The position numbers and the translations under genes were made by a program. Shown here piece after piece: positions 1 to 7,225 of a stretch of DNA of 64,000 nt. The notes beneath the pieces were generated by a model. The model made no database searches and was not told where the DNA came from. It was given only the letters and a program-made list of their open reading frames with translations. The stretch lies in contig NZ_AYTO01000034.1 in assembly GCF_000507145.1 (NCBI RefSeq), positions 620,001 to 684,000 on the forward strand, read 5' to 3'. Each line of letters begins with the position of its first letter. Position 1 is the stretch's first letter. The DNA is from Bacillus tequilensis KCTC 13622. Its GTDB lineage: Bacteria; Bacillota; Bacilli; Bacillales; Bacillaceae.

Positions 1-33
1 AATGAGAATAACAATAAGTGCTTTTTTAACCAT
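1..33 (-). CDS. Partial gene, N-terminal 11 codons only
   Basis: An ATG at 33 reads leftward off the window edge, giving a start MVKKALIVILI that looks like the beginning of a membrane or signal segment. It has a strong ribosome site (AGGAGG) 6 bases upstream and a promoter at 67-95. In strain 168 the neighbour of mhqE here is yodF, a solute symporter, but eleven codons cannot confirm that. Confidence 0.5.
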   Translation of the reverse strand, partial: MVKKALIVILI

Positions 34-66
34 TTACTTTCCTCCTGAAACATGATAATGCTCACT

Positions 67-95
67 ATAATAGCAGTTGTTAGAAAAGATCACAA
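67..95 (-). promoter_or_regulatory. SigA-type promoter of the leftward partial gene
   Basis: On the minus strand TTGTGA (90-95) and TATTAT (67-72) are separated by 17 bases, a good vegetative promoter placed about 35 bases before the ATG at 33. Confidence 0.5.
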
Positions 96-148
96 GATAA
101 TTATTAGAAAAAAATGATTTTTTCAATTATTTAATGCAAACACATGGT

Positions 149-200
149 TTGCATCCTTCTCAATAAAGGTTTAAAATAATAAACATCTTGAAATCGAGAT
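149..200 (+). promoter_or_regulatory. mhqED promoter with MhqR-type operator
   Basis: TTGCAT (149-154) and TAAAAT (172-177) are 17 bases apart. Just past the -10, the imperfect palindrome ATCTTGAAATCGAGAT (185-200) matches the known MhqR box (ATCTCGAATTCGAGAT type). Repression by MhqR, relieved by methylhydroquinone and catechol stress, is established for mhqED in B. subtilis. The mhqR gene is not in the window. Confidence 0.7.
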
Positions 201-216
201 AAATAGGAGTGGGAAA

Positions 217-1128
217 ATGAAAACAGAAGGATTGCACCATGTCACAGCATTCGCCAAAAATCCGCAGGGAAACTTGCGGTTTTATACAGAAGTGCTTGGG
301 CTCAGACTTGTCAAAAAAACTGTAAACTTTGATGATCCCGGAACGTATCATTTTTACTTTGGGAATCAAAATGGAGATCCCGGTACAATTATAACCTTTT
401 TTCCGTTTCAAGGAAGCGGACAGGGAACGGTAGGAAAAGGCCAAGCGGGCCGGGTGTACTTTTCAGTTCCTAAGGGCTCCCTGTCTTTTTGGAAGGAACG
501 TCTTGAGACAAACGGACTAAATCTTGAGGAGATAACGTTATTCGGTGAAAAGGCTCTAATGTTTGATGATACGGAAGACCTTCCGCTAGCGATCATGGAG
601 GATGCAAAAAGCGGCAAAAGCGAGTGGACGCCTGAGGGCATTTCAGAACATGAAGCAATTATTGGAATGAAAGGCGTGCTGCTGTATTCCTATGATCCGC
701 AGGCGACCATACAATTTTTAACCGAAAGCTTTGGATACGTCAAAGCGGGGGAAGAAGACCAGATTGTCAGACTGACATCCTCAGCTGCAATCGGCAGTGT
801 CATTGACGTACATTTACACACTGAAAAAAGAGGTGTGGGAGGTTATGGAACTGTACACCACGTAGCATTTCGGACAACAAAAGAGGAACAGGCGAAATGG
901 CTGCCGGTTATTGCGGAAAACCATCTTCCTTCGTCAGAAATCCTTGATAGAGAATACTTTACATCCGTTTATTTTAGAGAGAAAGGCGGTATCTTATTTG
1001 AAATCGCCTCAGATGAACCGGGCTTTATGACAGATGAACCGTTTGATGAGCTTGGGACTTCATTAAAACTGCCTGAATGGCTGGAGAAACATAGACGACA
1101 AATTACAGACGTTTTGCCTGAACTTTAG
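217..1128 (+). CDS. mhqE: MhqE, ring-cleaving extradiol dioxygenase
   Basis: This 303-residue protein belongs to the vicinal oxygen chelate (glyoxalase/extradiol dioxygenase) superfamily, with two repeated modules at roughly residues 4-130 and 150-290. Candidate metal ligands are His8 (GLHHVTAF), His214/215 (GTVHHVAF) and Glu262 (ILFEIAS). It is thought to open quinone-type rings that would otherwise alkylate cellular thiols. The start has an AGGAGTGGG ribosome site. It precedes mhqD by 15 bases and the two share the MhqR-type operator upstream. Family assignment is firm; the physiological substrate is inferred from quinone resistance studies in B. subtilis. Confidence 0.9.
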   Translation: MKTEGLHHVTAFAKNPQGNLRFYTEVLGLRLVKKTVNFDDPGTYHFYFGNQNGDPGTIITFFPFQGSGQGTVGKGQAGRVYFSVPKGSLSFWKERLETNGLNLEEITLFGEKALMFDDTEDLPLAIMEDAKSGKSEWTPEGISEHEAIIGMKGVLLYSYDPQATIQFLTESFGYVKAGEEDQIVRLTSSAAIGSVIDVHLHTEKRGVGGYGTVHHVAFRTTKEEQAKWLPVIAENHLPSSEILDREYFTSVYFREKGGILFEIASDEPGFMTDEPFDELGTSLKLPEWLEKHRRQITDVLPEL

Positions 1129-1143
1129 AAAGGGGAATTTATA

Positions 1144-1746
1144 ATGAAGCATATTTATGAAAAAGGAACATCAGACAACGTACTTTTGCTGTTACATGGC
1201 ACTGGCGGAAATGAACACGACCTGCTTTCGTTAGGGCGGTTTATAGACCCTCATGCCCATCTGCTTGGAGTCAGAGGCTCGGTGCTTGAAAATGGAATGC
1301 CGCGTTTTTTCAAACGTCTGAGTGAAGGTGTCTTTGATGAAAAGGACCTCGTGGAACGGACAAGGGAATTGAAAGATTTTATCGACGAGGCTGCAGAAAC
1401 ACATCAATTTGATCGCGACAGAGTCATTGCGGTCGGTTATTCAAACGGAGCAAATATTGCGGCAAGCTTGCTTTTTCACTATAAAGATGTCTTAAAAGGG
1501 GCTATCCTGCATCATCCAATGGTTCCGCTTCGCGGTCTTAAGCTGCCTGATATGTCGGGACTTCCTGTTTTTATCGGTGCCGGGAAATACGATCCTCTCT
1601 GTACGAAGGAAGAATCAGAAGAGCTTTACGGCTATTTGCGTGACAGCGGGGCAGCAGCCTCCGTATTCTGGCAGGATGGAGGCCATCAGCTGACACAGCA
1701 TGAAGCTGAACAGGCTCGCGATTGGTACAAAACTGCGATTGTATAA
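1144..1746 (+). CDS. mhqD: MhqD, carboxylesterase/phospholipase-type hydrolase
   Basis: A 200-residue alpha/beta hydrolase of the acyl-protein thioesterase/phospholipase group. The nucleophile elbow GYSNGA places Ser100, with Asp150 (GKYDPL) and His181 (GGHQLT) completing a triad; HGTGGNE near residue 19 forms the oxyanion region. It is the second gene of the mhqE-mhqD operon (15-base gap, AAAGGGG ribosome site) and is induced together with it by hydroquinones. The enzyme probably acts on ring-fission or conjugate products, but its natural ester substrate is not evident from sequence. Confidence 0.9.
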   Translation: MKHIYEKGTSDNVLLLLHGTGGNEHDLLSLGRFIDPHAHLLGVRGSVLENGMPRFFKRLSEGVFDEKDLVERTRELKDFIDEAAETHQFDRDRVIAVGYSNGANIAASLLFHYKDVLKGAILHHPMVPLRGLKLPDMSGLPVFIGAGKYDPLCTKEESEELYGYLRDSGAAASVFWQDGGHQLTQHEAEQARDWYKTAIV

Positions 1747-1751
1747 TAAAA

Positions 1752-1785
1752 AAACCTTAGTCCGACATACGGACTAAGGTTTTTC
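1752..1785. terminator. Bidirectional terminator between mhqD and yodC
   Basis: A 12-bp stem (AACCTTAGTCCG / CGGACTAAGGTT) is flanked by A and T runs, so it can serve both the rightward mhqED and the leftward yodC transcripts. Confidence 0.85.
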
Positions 1786-1791
1786 ATATCC

Positions 1792-2400
1792 TTACAGCCA
1801 AGTTGACATTTTTGAAAGCGGCAAACGGTTGCTTTGGTGGGCTGGTTTTACGGCTTTTCCGATTGAAATAAGCATAACAGGAACGTAGCGCTCACTGATA
1901 TCAAATTGTTTTTGGAACTGCTCTTTGTTAAATCCGCCGATTGCGCAAGTGTCATAACCTTTTGCTTTTGCGGCAATCATAAGCTGCATAGCGGCTAATG
2001 AAGCATTTAAGAAAGCGGAATCACGCGCGAATTGTTCGCTTTGGTAAGCACCGTTGATTTGGCCGAGCAATGTTTGTTTGATTTCATCTGTAACATAGCC
2101 TTGGCTTACTAATTCAGCGTAAACTTCTTCACCGTTTTCATTTGCTTTTAAATCGCCTAAAATGGCAACAACAGCAGAAGACTCAACGATTTGTTTTTGA
2201 TTATACGCTACAGGGAGAAGCGACGCTTTTGATTCATCGCTGTGGAATACTGTGAAATGCCAATGCTGAAGGTTCCAAGCTGAAGGCGCTTTAGCGGCCA
2301 GGTCCAATAACTCAGTCAGTTCCTCCTTAGAGATGGGGGCATTTGTATCATATTCCTTTACAGATGCACGTGCTTTTAAAACATCCAGAGTATTCGTCAT
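1792..2400 (-). CDS. yodC: YodC, FMN-dependent NAD(P)H nitroreductase
   Basis: A 202-residue nitroreductase-family flavoprotein. The N-terminal VLKARASVKEYD segment with its FMN-phosphate-binding Arg, the PSAWNLQHWHF loop and the C-terminal CAIGGF region are typical of oxygen-insensitive nitro/quinone reductases. It reduces quinones or nitroaromatics by two electrons, lowering electrophile stress. The start has GGAGGAAACACT before the ATG. It is divergent from yodB, whose product represses it through the operator in the intergenic region. Confidence 0.9.
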   Translation of the reverse strand: MTNTLDVLKARASVKEYDTNAPISKEELTELLDLAAKAPSAWNLQHWHFTVFHSDESKASLLPVAYNQKQIVESSAVVAILGDLKANENGEEVYAELVSQGYVTDEIKQTLLGQINGAYQSEQFARDSAFLNASLAAMQLMIAAKAKGYDTCAIGGFNKEQFQKQFDISERYVPVMLISIGKAVKPAHQSNRLPLSKMSTWL

Positions 2401-2448
2401 AGTGTTTCCTCCTTCGGATAAACGTGGTATGATAATAGAAAAGTTAGA

Positions 2449-2467
2449 AACTTACTAAATGTAACTT
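2449..2467. promoter_or_regulatory. Putative YodB operator between yodC and yodB
   Basis: The sequence contains TACTAAATGTAA (2453-2464) inside a short dyad, AACTTACTAAATGTAACTT. It closely resembles TACTATTTGTAA in front of azoR1 at 30933-30944. YodB regulation of yodC, azoR1 and itself is established; which bases are contacted is inferred from the shared motif. Confidence 0.65.
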
Positions 2468-2529
2468 GAAAGATTATTGTAATGGATCATTGAATACATG
2501 TCAATCAATAGATGAAGGGATGGAGACTT

Positions 2530-2868
2530 GTGGGAAATACAATGTGTCCTAAAATGGAATCCGCTTTCTCATTGCTGGGAAAACGATGGAATGGTCTGAT
2601 CATCCACGTGCTGATAGATGGACCGAAACGGTTTAAAGAGATAACGGAAACAATACCGATGATCAGCCAAAAAATGCTGGCGGAGCGCCTGAAGGAGCTA
2701 GAGCAAAACAAGATCGTCGAACGGCAGGTTCTCCCTGAAACGCCGGTCAAAGTCATCTATACGCTGACTGAAAAAGGAACAGCACTTCAAGCTGTTTTTC
2801 AAGAGATGCAGGCGTGGGCCGATCAATTTTGCGAGCCGGGTGAAACGATGTGTGACAAAGAGAAATAA
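2530..2868 (+). CDS. yodB: YodB, redox-sensing HxlR-type repressor
   Basis: A 112-residue DUF24/HxlR winged-helix repressor. The GTG start at 2530 is preferred because GGGATGGAG lies 5 bases upstream and gives the 112-residue length known for YodB; an in-frame ATG at 2512 has no ribosome site. The N-terminus VGNTMCPKMESA places the conserved redox Cys at position 6, which is alkylated or disulfide-linked by diamide and quinones; a further Cys pair lies near the C-terminus (FCEPGETMCDKE). It controls yodC, azoR1 and spx. Divergently transcribed from yodC. Confidence 0.92.
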   Translation: MGNTMCPKMESAFSLLGKRWNGLIIHVLIDGPKRFKEITETIPMISQKMLAERLKELEQNKIVERQVLPETPVKVIYTLTEKGTALQAVFQEMQAWADQFCEPGETMCDKEK

Positions 2869-2909
2869 GAACAAAGGCGTCCGGGAAAGAGCCTTTGTTT
2901 CGATGATAA

Positions 2910-2951
2910 AGTCATGTAAATGGTGGATCATACCGTTTACATGACTTTTTA
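2910..2951 (+). terminator. Terminator after yodB
   Basis: AGTCATGTAAA pairs with TTTACATGACT around a short loop and is followed by TTTTTAT. A weaker ACAAAGGC/GCCTTTGT hairpin lies just before it at 2872-2899. Confidence 0.75.
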
Positions 2952-3211
2952 TGTTTAACAGAGTGAGCCGCCTGAGCTCGCGGTTCTTTTACGGATTTGA
3001 AGCAATATGAAGAGAAGGTTATTTGTGGAAAATAGGAAATGGTGAATCCGTGAAAAAGTGGAGGATAAATAAGAGAACCTCTGATAAAGCTCTCTTTTTT
3101 TACTGTTTTATGGTTTTATCGTTTTCTATTCCATGACTCAGTGCGTAGCCCAATCGTTTTTCGTGCTTGTTGAATACTTTACGTATAGGCAGACATAAAG
3201 GAGGAAAAATC
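2952..3211. other. Non-coding interval between yodB and the glycine-rich gene
   Basis: No supported gene. A GAGCCGC/GCGGTTC hairpin near 2964-2990 and a GAGA/TCTC hairpin with a T run at 3071-3102 suggest extra terminators. In strain 168, as I recall, yojA and yodA lie between yodB and yojB; neither is present here. Confidence 0.5.
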
Positions 3212-3448
3212 ATGTACCCTCATTTTTCATATTATCGCGGGGATCCAGGTCCAGCGGGATACCCGGCGCGCAGTCCTTTCTTGTTTGGCGCTCCTTTAGT
3301 CGGCGGTTTAATAGGCGGTTTTTTTGGGAGTGCTCTCTTTAACTATGCCCGTCCCTATGCCTTTCCGCCTGGCCCCTATGGATATGGAGGCGGGCCGTAT
3401 GGCTTTGGTGCCGGCGTGCCATACGGGGGATATCCCGGCTTCTATTAA
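3212..3448 (+). CDS. yojB: Small Gly/Pro/Tyr-rich protein, YojB-like
   Basis: A 78-residue protein starting MYPHFSYYRG, chosen over the upstream TTG because AAAGGAGG sits 6 bases before this ATG. Residues 28-45 form a hydrophobic glycine-zipper-like stretch (GGLIGGFFGSALF), and the remainder is rich in G, P and Y (PYGYGGGPYGFG). Such composition is common in surface-associated or spore-associated small proteins of Bacillus. Length and position match yojB of strain 168; function unknown. It is followed by a terminator shared with the convergent gerT-like gene. Confidence 0.75.
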   Translation: MYPHFSYYRGDPGPAGYPARSPFLFGAPLVGGLIGGFFGSALFNYARPYAFPPGPYGYGGGPYGFGAGVPYGGYPGFY

Positions 3449-3450
3449 TA

Positions 3451-3484
3451 AAAAACGGCCTGCCTCAGTGCAGGCCGTTTTTTA
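3451..3484. terminator. Bidirectional terminator, yojB/gerT
   Basis: AAAACGGCCTGC pairs with GCAGGCCGTTTT with a CTCAGT loop; A and T runs on both sides suit both convergent transcripts. Confidence 0.85.
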
Positions 3485-3955
3485 TCGGATGATTTCTACC
3501 TCGGACATATTGTAATCTTGCTGCTTTTGAAACATGATTTCCAAAAGGCCATCCTTATAGACGGCTTTTGTTCCTTTCCGTTTGACTAAACAAGGAAGGT
3601 TTACTTTTTTGGGATGATCTGAATTCGGGAAGTTTTCTAACAATAATTCGTGCGATGTGTGTTTGATCCTCACCTGTTCGAGCTGGCCTTCGCTGATTGG
3701 CATCTTTACAAACACATGATCTGCTGTTTCGATTATATCTATATCAGGTTTAGCGTCTGGTTTTGCATCAGGTTTGGCGGGCTGTTCTTTTTGGGGAAGT
3801 GGATCTCGAAAAGGAAATTGAGCCGCATAATCACTGCCGAATACACTTTCCATCACACGATTTACATAGGTCTCTACTTCTTTTGGATCAGCTTTTTTTA
3901 ACGCTTCCTTAGAAAATTGATTGTGGAAAGGAAAGTACTTGTTCCACTCAAACAT
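3482..3955 (-). CDS. gerT: GerT-like Hsp20-fold spore coat/germination protein
   Basis: 157 residues from the ATG at 3955, which has AAAGGG about 10 bases upstream; a GTG at 3964 would add three residues but sits too close to that site. The C-terminal half (about residues 70-157) is an alpha-crystallin/Hsp20-type domain (DIIETADHVFVKMPI ... KAVYKDGLLEIMF). A PDAKPDAKPD linker holds a short tandem repeat of PDAK. GerT is a sigma-K-controlled coat protein needed for normal germination in B. subtilis; the match is from memory of sequence and locus. It differs from true small heat-shock proteins in lacking a clear C-terminal I-X-I tail. Confidence 0.65.
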   Translation of the reverse strand: MFEWNKYFPFHNQFSKEALKKADPKEVETYVNRVMESVFGSDYAAQFPFRDPLPQKEQPAKPDAKPDAKPDIDIIETADHVFVKMPISEGQLEQVRIKHTSHELLLENFPNSDHPKKVNLPCLVKRKGTKAVYKDGLLEIMFQKQQDYNMSEVEIIR

Positions 3956-4052
3956 CGTCGTCACACCCTTTCTTCATGGACAAAATAGTATATGCCCGCC
4001 AGATCTTTCACGTGATATAATATAAGATGCTCTAAAGAAAGGCGGGATTTAC

Positions 4053-4949
4053 ATGCAATATTCAGAAACAAAAAAAGGCGTTCTTTATACAGCCGTTTCC
4101 TTTATCTTGTGGGGGCTGTTTCCTCTTTATTGGAAGCTTCTTGAACAGCTGCCGGCTCTTGATATTTTGGCTCACCGTATTATATGGTCTTTTGTTTTTA
4201 TGTGTATCGTTCTTTTTTTCTTGCGGCAATGGAAAACAGGATGGCAGGAGCTGCGATCTTTGAAACAGAAAGGCGGCATCCTTTCTTTATTTCTCGCTTC
4301 AATCCTGATTTCGGTTAACTGGTTTGTATACATATGGGCTGTCAACCATGGCTTTTTGCTTGAGGCTAGTCTTGGCTATTATATTAATCCGCTTGTATCA
4401 GTGCTCCTTGGGATATTCTTTTTAAAGGAAAAACTGAATCGCCTGCAAGTGGCGGCGGTTTCGATTGCGGCGGCCGGCGTCATCATTTCGGCGTTCCAAT
4501 ACGGCTCCATTCCTTATATTGCGCTTCTGCTTGCATTCAGCTTCGGGCTGTACGGGTTTAGCAAAAAAAGAACAAGCTTGCCGAGCGCTATCGGTTTAAC
4601 ACTGGAAACATTTATGATTACGCCGATTGCGTTGGGATATTTGCTGCTGAGCGGCCATGTTCAGCCCGCGGGTGCAGAAAGCGGAGGGACGTGGATGCTT
4701 CTCTTTTTTGCCGGTGTGTTTACGGCGCTGCCGCTATTATTGTTTGCGGAAGGAGCGAAACGGCTGCCGCTGTATCAAGTTGGTATCTTGCAATATATTG
4801 CACCGACTATTACTTTGCTGATCGGGCTCTTTGTTTATCATGAGCCATTTTCAAGCTCGAAGGCTTTTACATTCAGCTGTATATGGGCTGCATTGCTCTT
4901 GTTTACGTTTTCACAAGTGAAGTGGAAACGGGCGTCAAAAAGCCACTGA
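4053..4949 (+). CDS. rarD: RarD (YojE), EamA/DMT-superfamily permease
   Basis: A 298-residue integral membrane protein with about ten predicted membrane helices arranged as two EamA repeats, typical of the drug/metabolite transporter superfamily. The opening KKGVLYTAVSFILWGLFPLYWK is the hallmark of the RarD subgroup (chloramphenicol-sensitive protein family). Substrate unknown. The start has AAAGGCGGG upstream. A hairpin overlapping its stop (4937-4963) probably terminates it. Confidence 0.88.
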   Translation: MQYSETKKGVLYTAVSFILWGLFPLYWKLLEQLPALDILAHRIIWSFVFMCIVLFFLRQWKTGWQELRSLKQKGGILSLFLASILISVNWFVYIWAVNHGFLLEASLGYYINPLVSVLLGIFFLKEKLNRLQVAAVSIAAAGVIISAFQYGSIPYIALLLAFSFGLYGFSKKRTSLPSAIGLTLETFMITPIALGYLLLSGHVQPAGAESGGTWMLLFFAGVFTALPLLLFAEGAKRLPLYQVGILQYIAPTITLLIGLFVYHEPFSSSKAFTFSCIWAALLLFTFSQVKWKRASKSH

Positions 4950-4963
4950 GGCCTTTGGCTTTT
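4937..4963 (+). terminator. Terminator overlapping the rarD stop
   Basis: AAAAGCCA pairs with TGGCTTTT around ACTGAGGCCT. The T run is short, so strength is uncertain. Confidence 0.5.
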
Positions 4964-5024
4964 CAGTTGAAGCATATATTATGTATAATCATTTCATGTA
5001 TGTAAGACATAAAGGAGCAAGACG

Positions 5025-5303
5025 ATGGACAATGATAAAGAGATAGTGAAAGCCTATGCTTCACTTTGGAACAATCGATCTTTCGCAAGTGATGACGCAG
5101 AAGCGGTAGCGGAGGCGATAGATCTTGAGCTCTTGGATAAACGAACACATCCGAGGCTCCGAAAACCGATGCTGGAAAAATATTTTGCCGCGGTCCAGCG
5201 TATTGTGAATTCACAGCTCGAACCGGCAGTGAAATACCGGCTGGTCAAATTACATACAGAACGTGCAGAGCATTTAAAAGAAGAAAGAGGGGAGCAATCA
5301 TGA
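5025..5303 (+). CDS. Small conserved protein upstream of yojF-bshB2
   Basis: A 92-residue soluble, helical, charged protein with a good ribosome site (AAAGGAG, 7 bases before ATG). I do not recognise a domain of known function. Its stop overlaps the yojF start by ATGA, so translation is probably coupled and the gene belongs to the yojF-bshB2 operon. That context suggests a role linked to bacillithiol metabolism, but this is only inference from position. Confidence 0.75.
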   Translation: MDNDKEIVKAYASLWNNRSFASDDAEAVAEAIDLELLDKRTHPRLRKPMLEKYFAAVQRIVNSQLEPAVKYRLVKLHTERAEHLKEERGEQS

Positions 5304-5650
5304 AAGCAATCATAAAAGAAGATGTGCAAGCATCTTTAGAACGATATGCGGACCGCCCTGTATATATCCATTTAGAAACCACAACAGGTTCTTATTCAGC
5401 GCACTTAAATGAAAAAAACATGACGGTTGTTGCGTACATCCGCAATGCAAAAGTCACCTATCACCAGGCAAAAATCAAGGGCAGCGGACCTTACCGCGTC
5501 GGTTTGAAAACAGAAGAAGGCTGGATTTATGCTGAAGGCTTGACTGAATACACTGTAGACGAAGAGAACCGTTTGTTAATGGCGGGACACCTGCCGGGCG
5601 GTAAACTGGCTATTTCTCTGCAAATCAGTGAAAAACCGTTCACAGTTTAA
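5300..5650 (+). CDS. yojF: YojF, DUF1806 protein
   Basis: A 116-residue protein of the DUF1806 (YojF) family, mostly beta-strand in appearance (PVYIHLETTTGSYSAHL ... WIYAEGLTEYTVD). It is almost always found next to bshB2-type deacetylases. Here it overlaps the gene before it by 4 bases and ends 19 bases before bshB2. Molecular function is unknown; operon context suggests assistance to, or regulation of, bacillithiol biosynthesis. Confidence 0.88.
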   Translation: MKAIIKEDVQASLERYADRPVYIHLETTTGSYSAHLNEKNMTVVAYIRNAKVTYHQAKIKGSGPYRVGLKTEEGWIYAEGLTEYTVDEENRLLMAGHLPGGKLAISLQISEKPFTV

Positions 5651-5669
5651 AGAAAAGGGTGAAAATCGA

Positions 5670-6335
5670 ATGAAAGAACATGTACTTGTAATCCTGCCTC
5701 ACCCTGATGACGAATCATACGGAGTGGCAGGCCTCATTGCCTTAAACAGAAAAAAAGACATTCCCGTTACGTACGCCTGCGCGACGTTAGGTGAAATGGG
5801 CAGAAATATGGGCGATCCATTTTTCGCGAATCGGGAAACGTTGCCGCTCTTAAGAAAACAAGAGCTCATTAACGCTTGCAAAGAAATGGATATCAACGAC
5901 CTTCGGATGCTTGGGCTCCGTGATAAAACGCTTGAATTCGAAGACGATGAGTATTTAGCTGATATCATGGAAGAGATTATAGATGATGTAAAACCAAGTT
6001 TAATTGTCACATTTTATCCAGAGCACGGCGTACACCCTGACCATGATGCATGCGGAGAAGCAGTTATCCGCGCATTGTACCGCAAAAAGAAAGAGGATCG
6101 TCCGCGCACAATCTGTATGGCCATTACGCGCAACAGAGAAGAGGTGCTCGGTGAAGCAGATGTCGTCCTTGATATCAAAGAAGTAGCGGATATTAAAATG
6201 AATGCGTTAAGAGCTCACCGCACACAAACAGAAGGCATGCTAAGAGAGCTTGAAGAAAAATTGAAAAACAATGAACCTGTTATGGCAACATGGTTTGAAG
6301 AAGAACGCTATTGGACGTACCAATGGAATGATTAA
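5670..6335 (+). CDS. bshB2: BshB2, N-acetylglucosaminyl-malate deacetylase (bacillithiol pathway)
   Basis: A 221-residue LmbE/PIG-L-family zinc deacetylase. The motif HPDDESYG (His11-Asp14) and the later HGVHPDHDA segment supply the zinc ligands and catalytic Asp. It removes acetate from GlcNAc-malate, the second step of bacillithiol synthesis, acting in the cytosol alongside BshA and BshC encoded elsewhere. The ATG at 5670 with AAAAGGGTG upstream gives the 221-residue length of B. subtilis YojG/BshB2. Partly redundant with BshB1 in B. subtilis. Confidence 0.93.
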   Translation: MKEHVLVILPHPDDESYGVAGLIALNRKKDIPVTYACATLGEMGRNMGDPFFANRETLPLLRKQELINACKEMDINDLRMLGLRDKTLEFEDDEYLADIMEEIIDDVKPSLIVTFYPEHGVHPDHDACGEAVIRALYRKKKEDRPRTICMAITRNREEVLGEADVVLDIKEVADIKMNALRAHRTQTEGMLRELEEKLKNNEPVMATWFEEERYWTYQWND

Positions 6336-6337
6336 TC

Positions 6338-6375
6338 AAAAAGGTATAAGGCCTTTAAGCCTTATACCTTTTTTA
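6338..6375. terminator. Bidirectional terminator, bshB2/rsbRC
   Basis: AAAAAGGTATAAGGC pairs with GCCTTATACCTTTTT around TTTAA; serves both convergent transcripts. Confidence 0.88.
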
Positions 6376-7210
6376 ATTTTAAATCAGATGCAATTGCTGA
6401 AGCGAGGGTGGACCTCAAGGAAATATCTTCGAAAGACAAACCAAGCTGAACCGCCGTTTGCGCAATTTCGGGTCGGATTCCTGACAAAGTTGATGAAACG
6501 CCGATTAAACGCAGCGCCTCAATTAAACTGAACAGCTGGTGGGCAACCATCGTATCAATAACAACTACCCCCGATAAATCAATATACAGCTGCGTCACTT
6601 TTTTCTTCGCACATTGATGCAGTGTGTTTTCCATAATCAGTTTTGCGCGGACCGTATCAATATCGCCGATTAAAGGCAGCAGCCCAACGCTGTGAAACAG
6701 GACAATGACCGGTGCGCTTAATTCAGTAATCATATCTTTTTGAGCCTGAAGCTGAAGACTTGTGTTTTTGTACATTTCTTCTATAAAAATATGAATGACA
6801 AGATCGAATGCTTTTATAAGGGAGTGATATAGATCTTCGGCTTCTTCGCCTTTCACAGTCTCATGATTGAGATGGACAAATTCTTTCACATAAGAAATAT
6901 ATAGATCTCTCACTCTGACAAACTCACGGATAATATAGTGGATAGGAGTCTTTAAATGCTCCGGATCCTGTGTCACTTCAAAGGCCCATTCTTTCAGTAT
7001 AGGCAGGTACACATCTTCGTCCTCTATAAAAATACGGTTAATCTTATAGTTGAAGGCAAGATTCTGGCTCTTTAAATTTTGAATGACAGCAGGGTCTGTT
7101 GATGCATAAATGGAATTCGGATCTGTCTCCTCGATTGTTTCATACCATGTTGAACTGATGGTCTCCGCATGCTGAGACAGATATTCGTATAATTTCTTGT
7201 TTTTTGCCAT
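6362..7210 (-). CDS. rsbRC: RsbRC (YojH), stressosome co-antagonist
   Basis: A 282-residue RsbR paralogue. Residues 1-150 form the variable non-haem globin-like sensor domain and about 160-275 the STAS domain (SAPVIVLFHSVGLLPLIGDI ... VVVIDTMVAH). The Thr in VVIDTMVAH lies where RsbT phosphorylates this family. These proteins assemble with RsbS into the cytoplasmic stressosome, which releases RsbT to activate the sigma-B cascade. Start supported by GAGGTGATCAATC upstream. It lies 15 bases downstream of yojI on the same strand and may be co-transcribed. Confidence 0.92.
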   Translation of the reverse strand: MAKNKKLYEYLSQHAETISSTWYETIEETDPNSIYASTDPAVIQNLKSQNLAFNYKINRIFIEDEDVYLPILKEWAFEVTQDPEHLKTPIHYIIREFVRVRDLYISYVKEFVHLNHETVKGEEAEDLYHSLIKAFDLVIHIFIEEMYKNTSLQLQAQKDMITELSAPVIVLFHSVGLLPLIGDIDTVRAKLIMENTLHQCAKKKVTQLYIDLSGVVVIDTMVAHQLFSLIEALRLIGVSSTLSGIRPEIAQTAVQLGLSFEDISLRSTLASAIASDLKLKKV

Positions 7211-7225
7211 GATTGATCACCTCTT

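Noticed and set aside
5054..5329. Leftward frame opposite the yojF operon
   Set aside because: Shadow of the operon genes on the + strand; no ribosome site or promoter.
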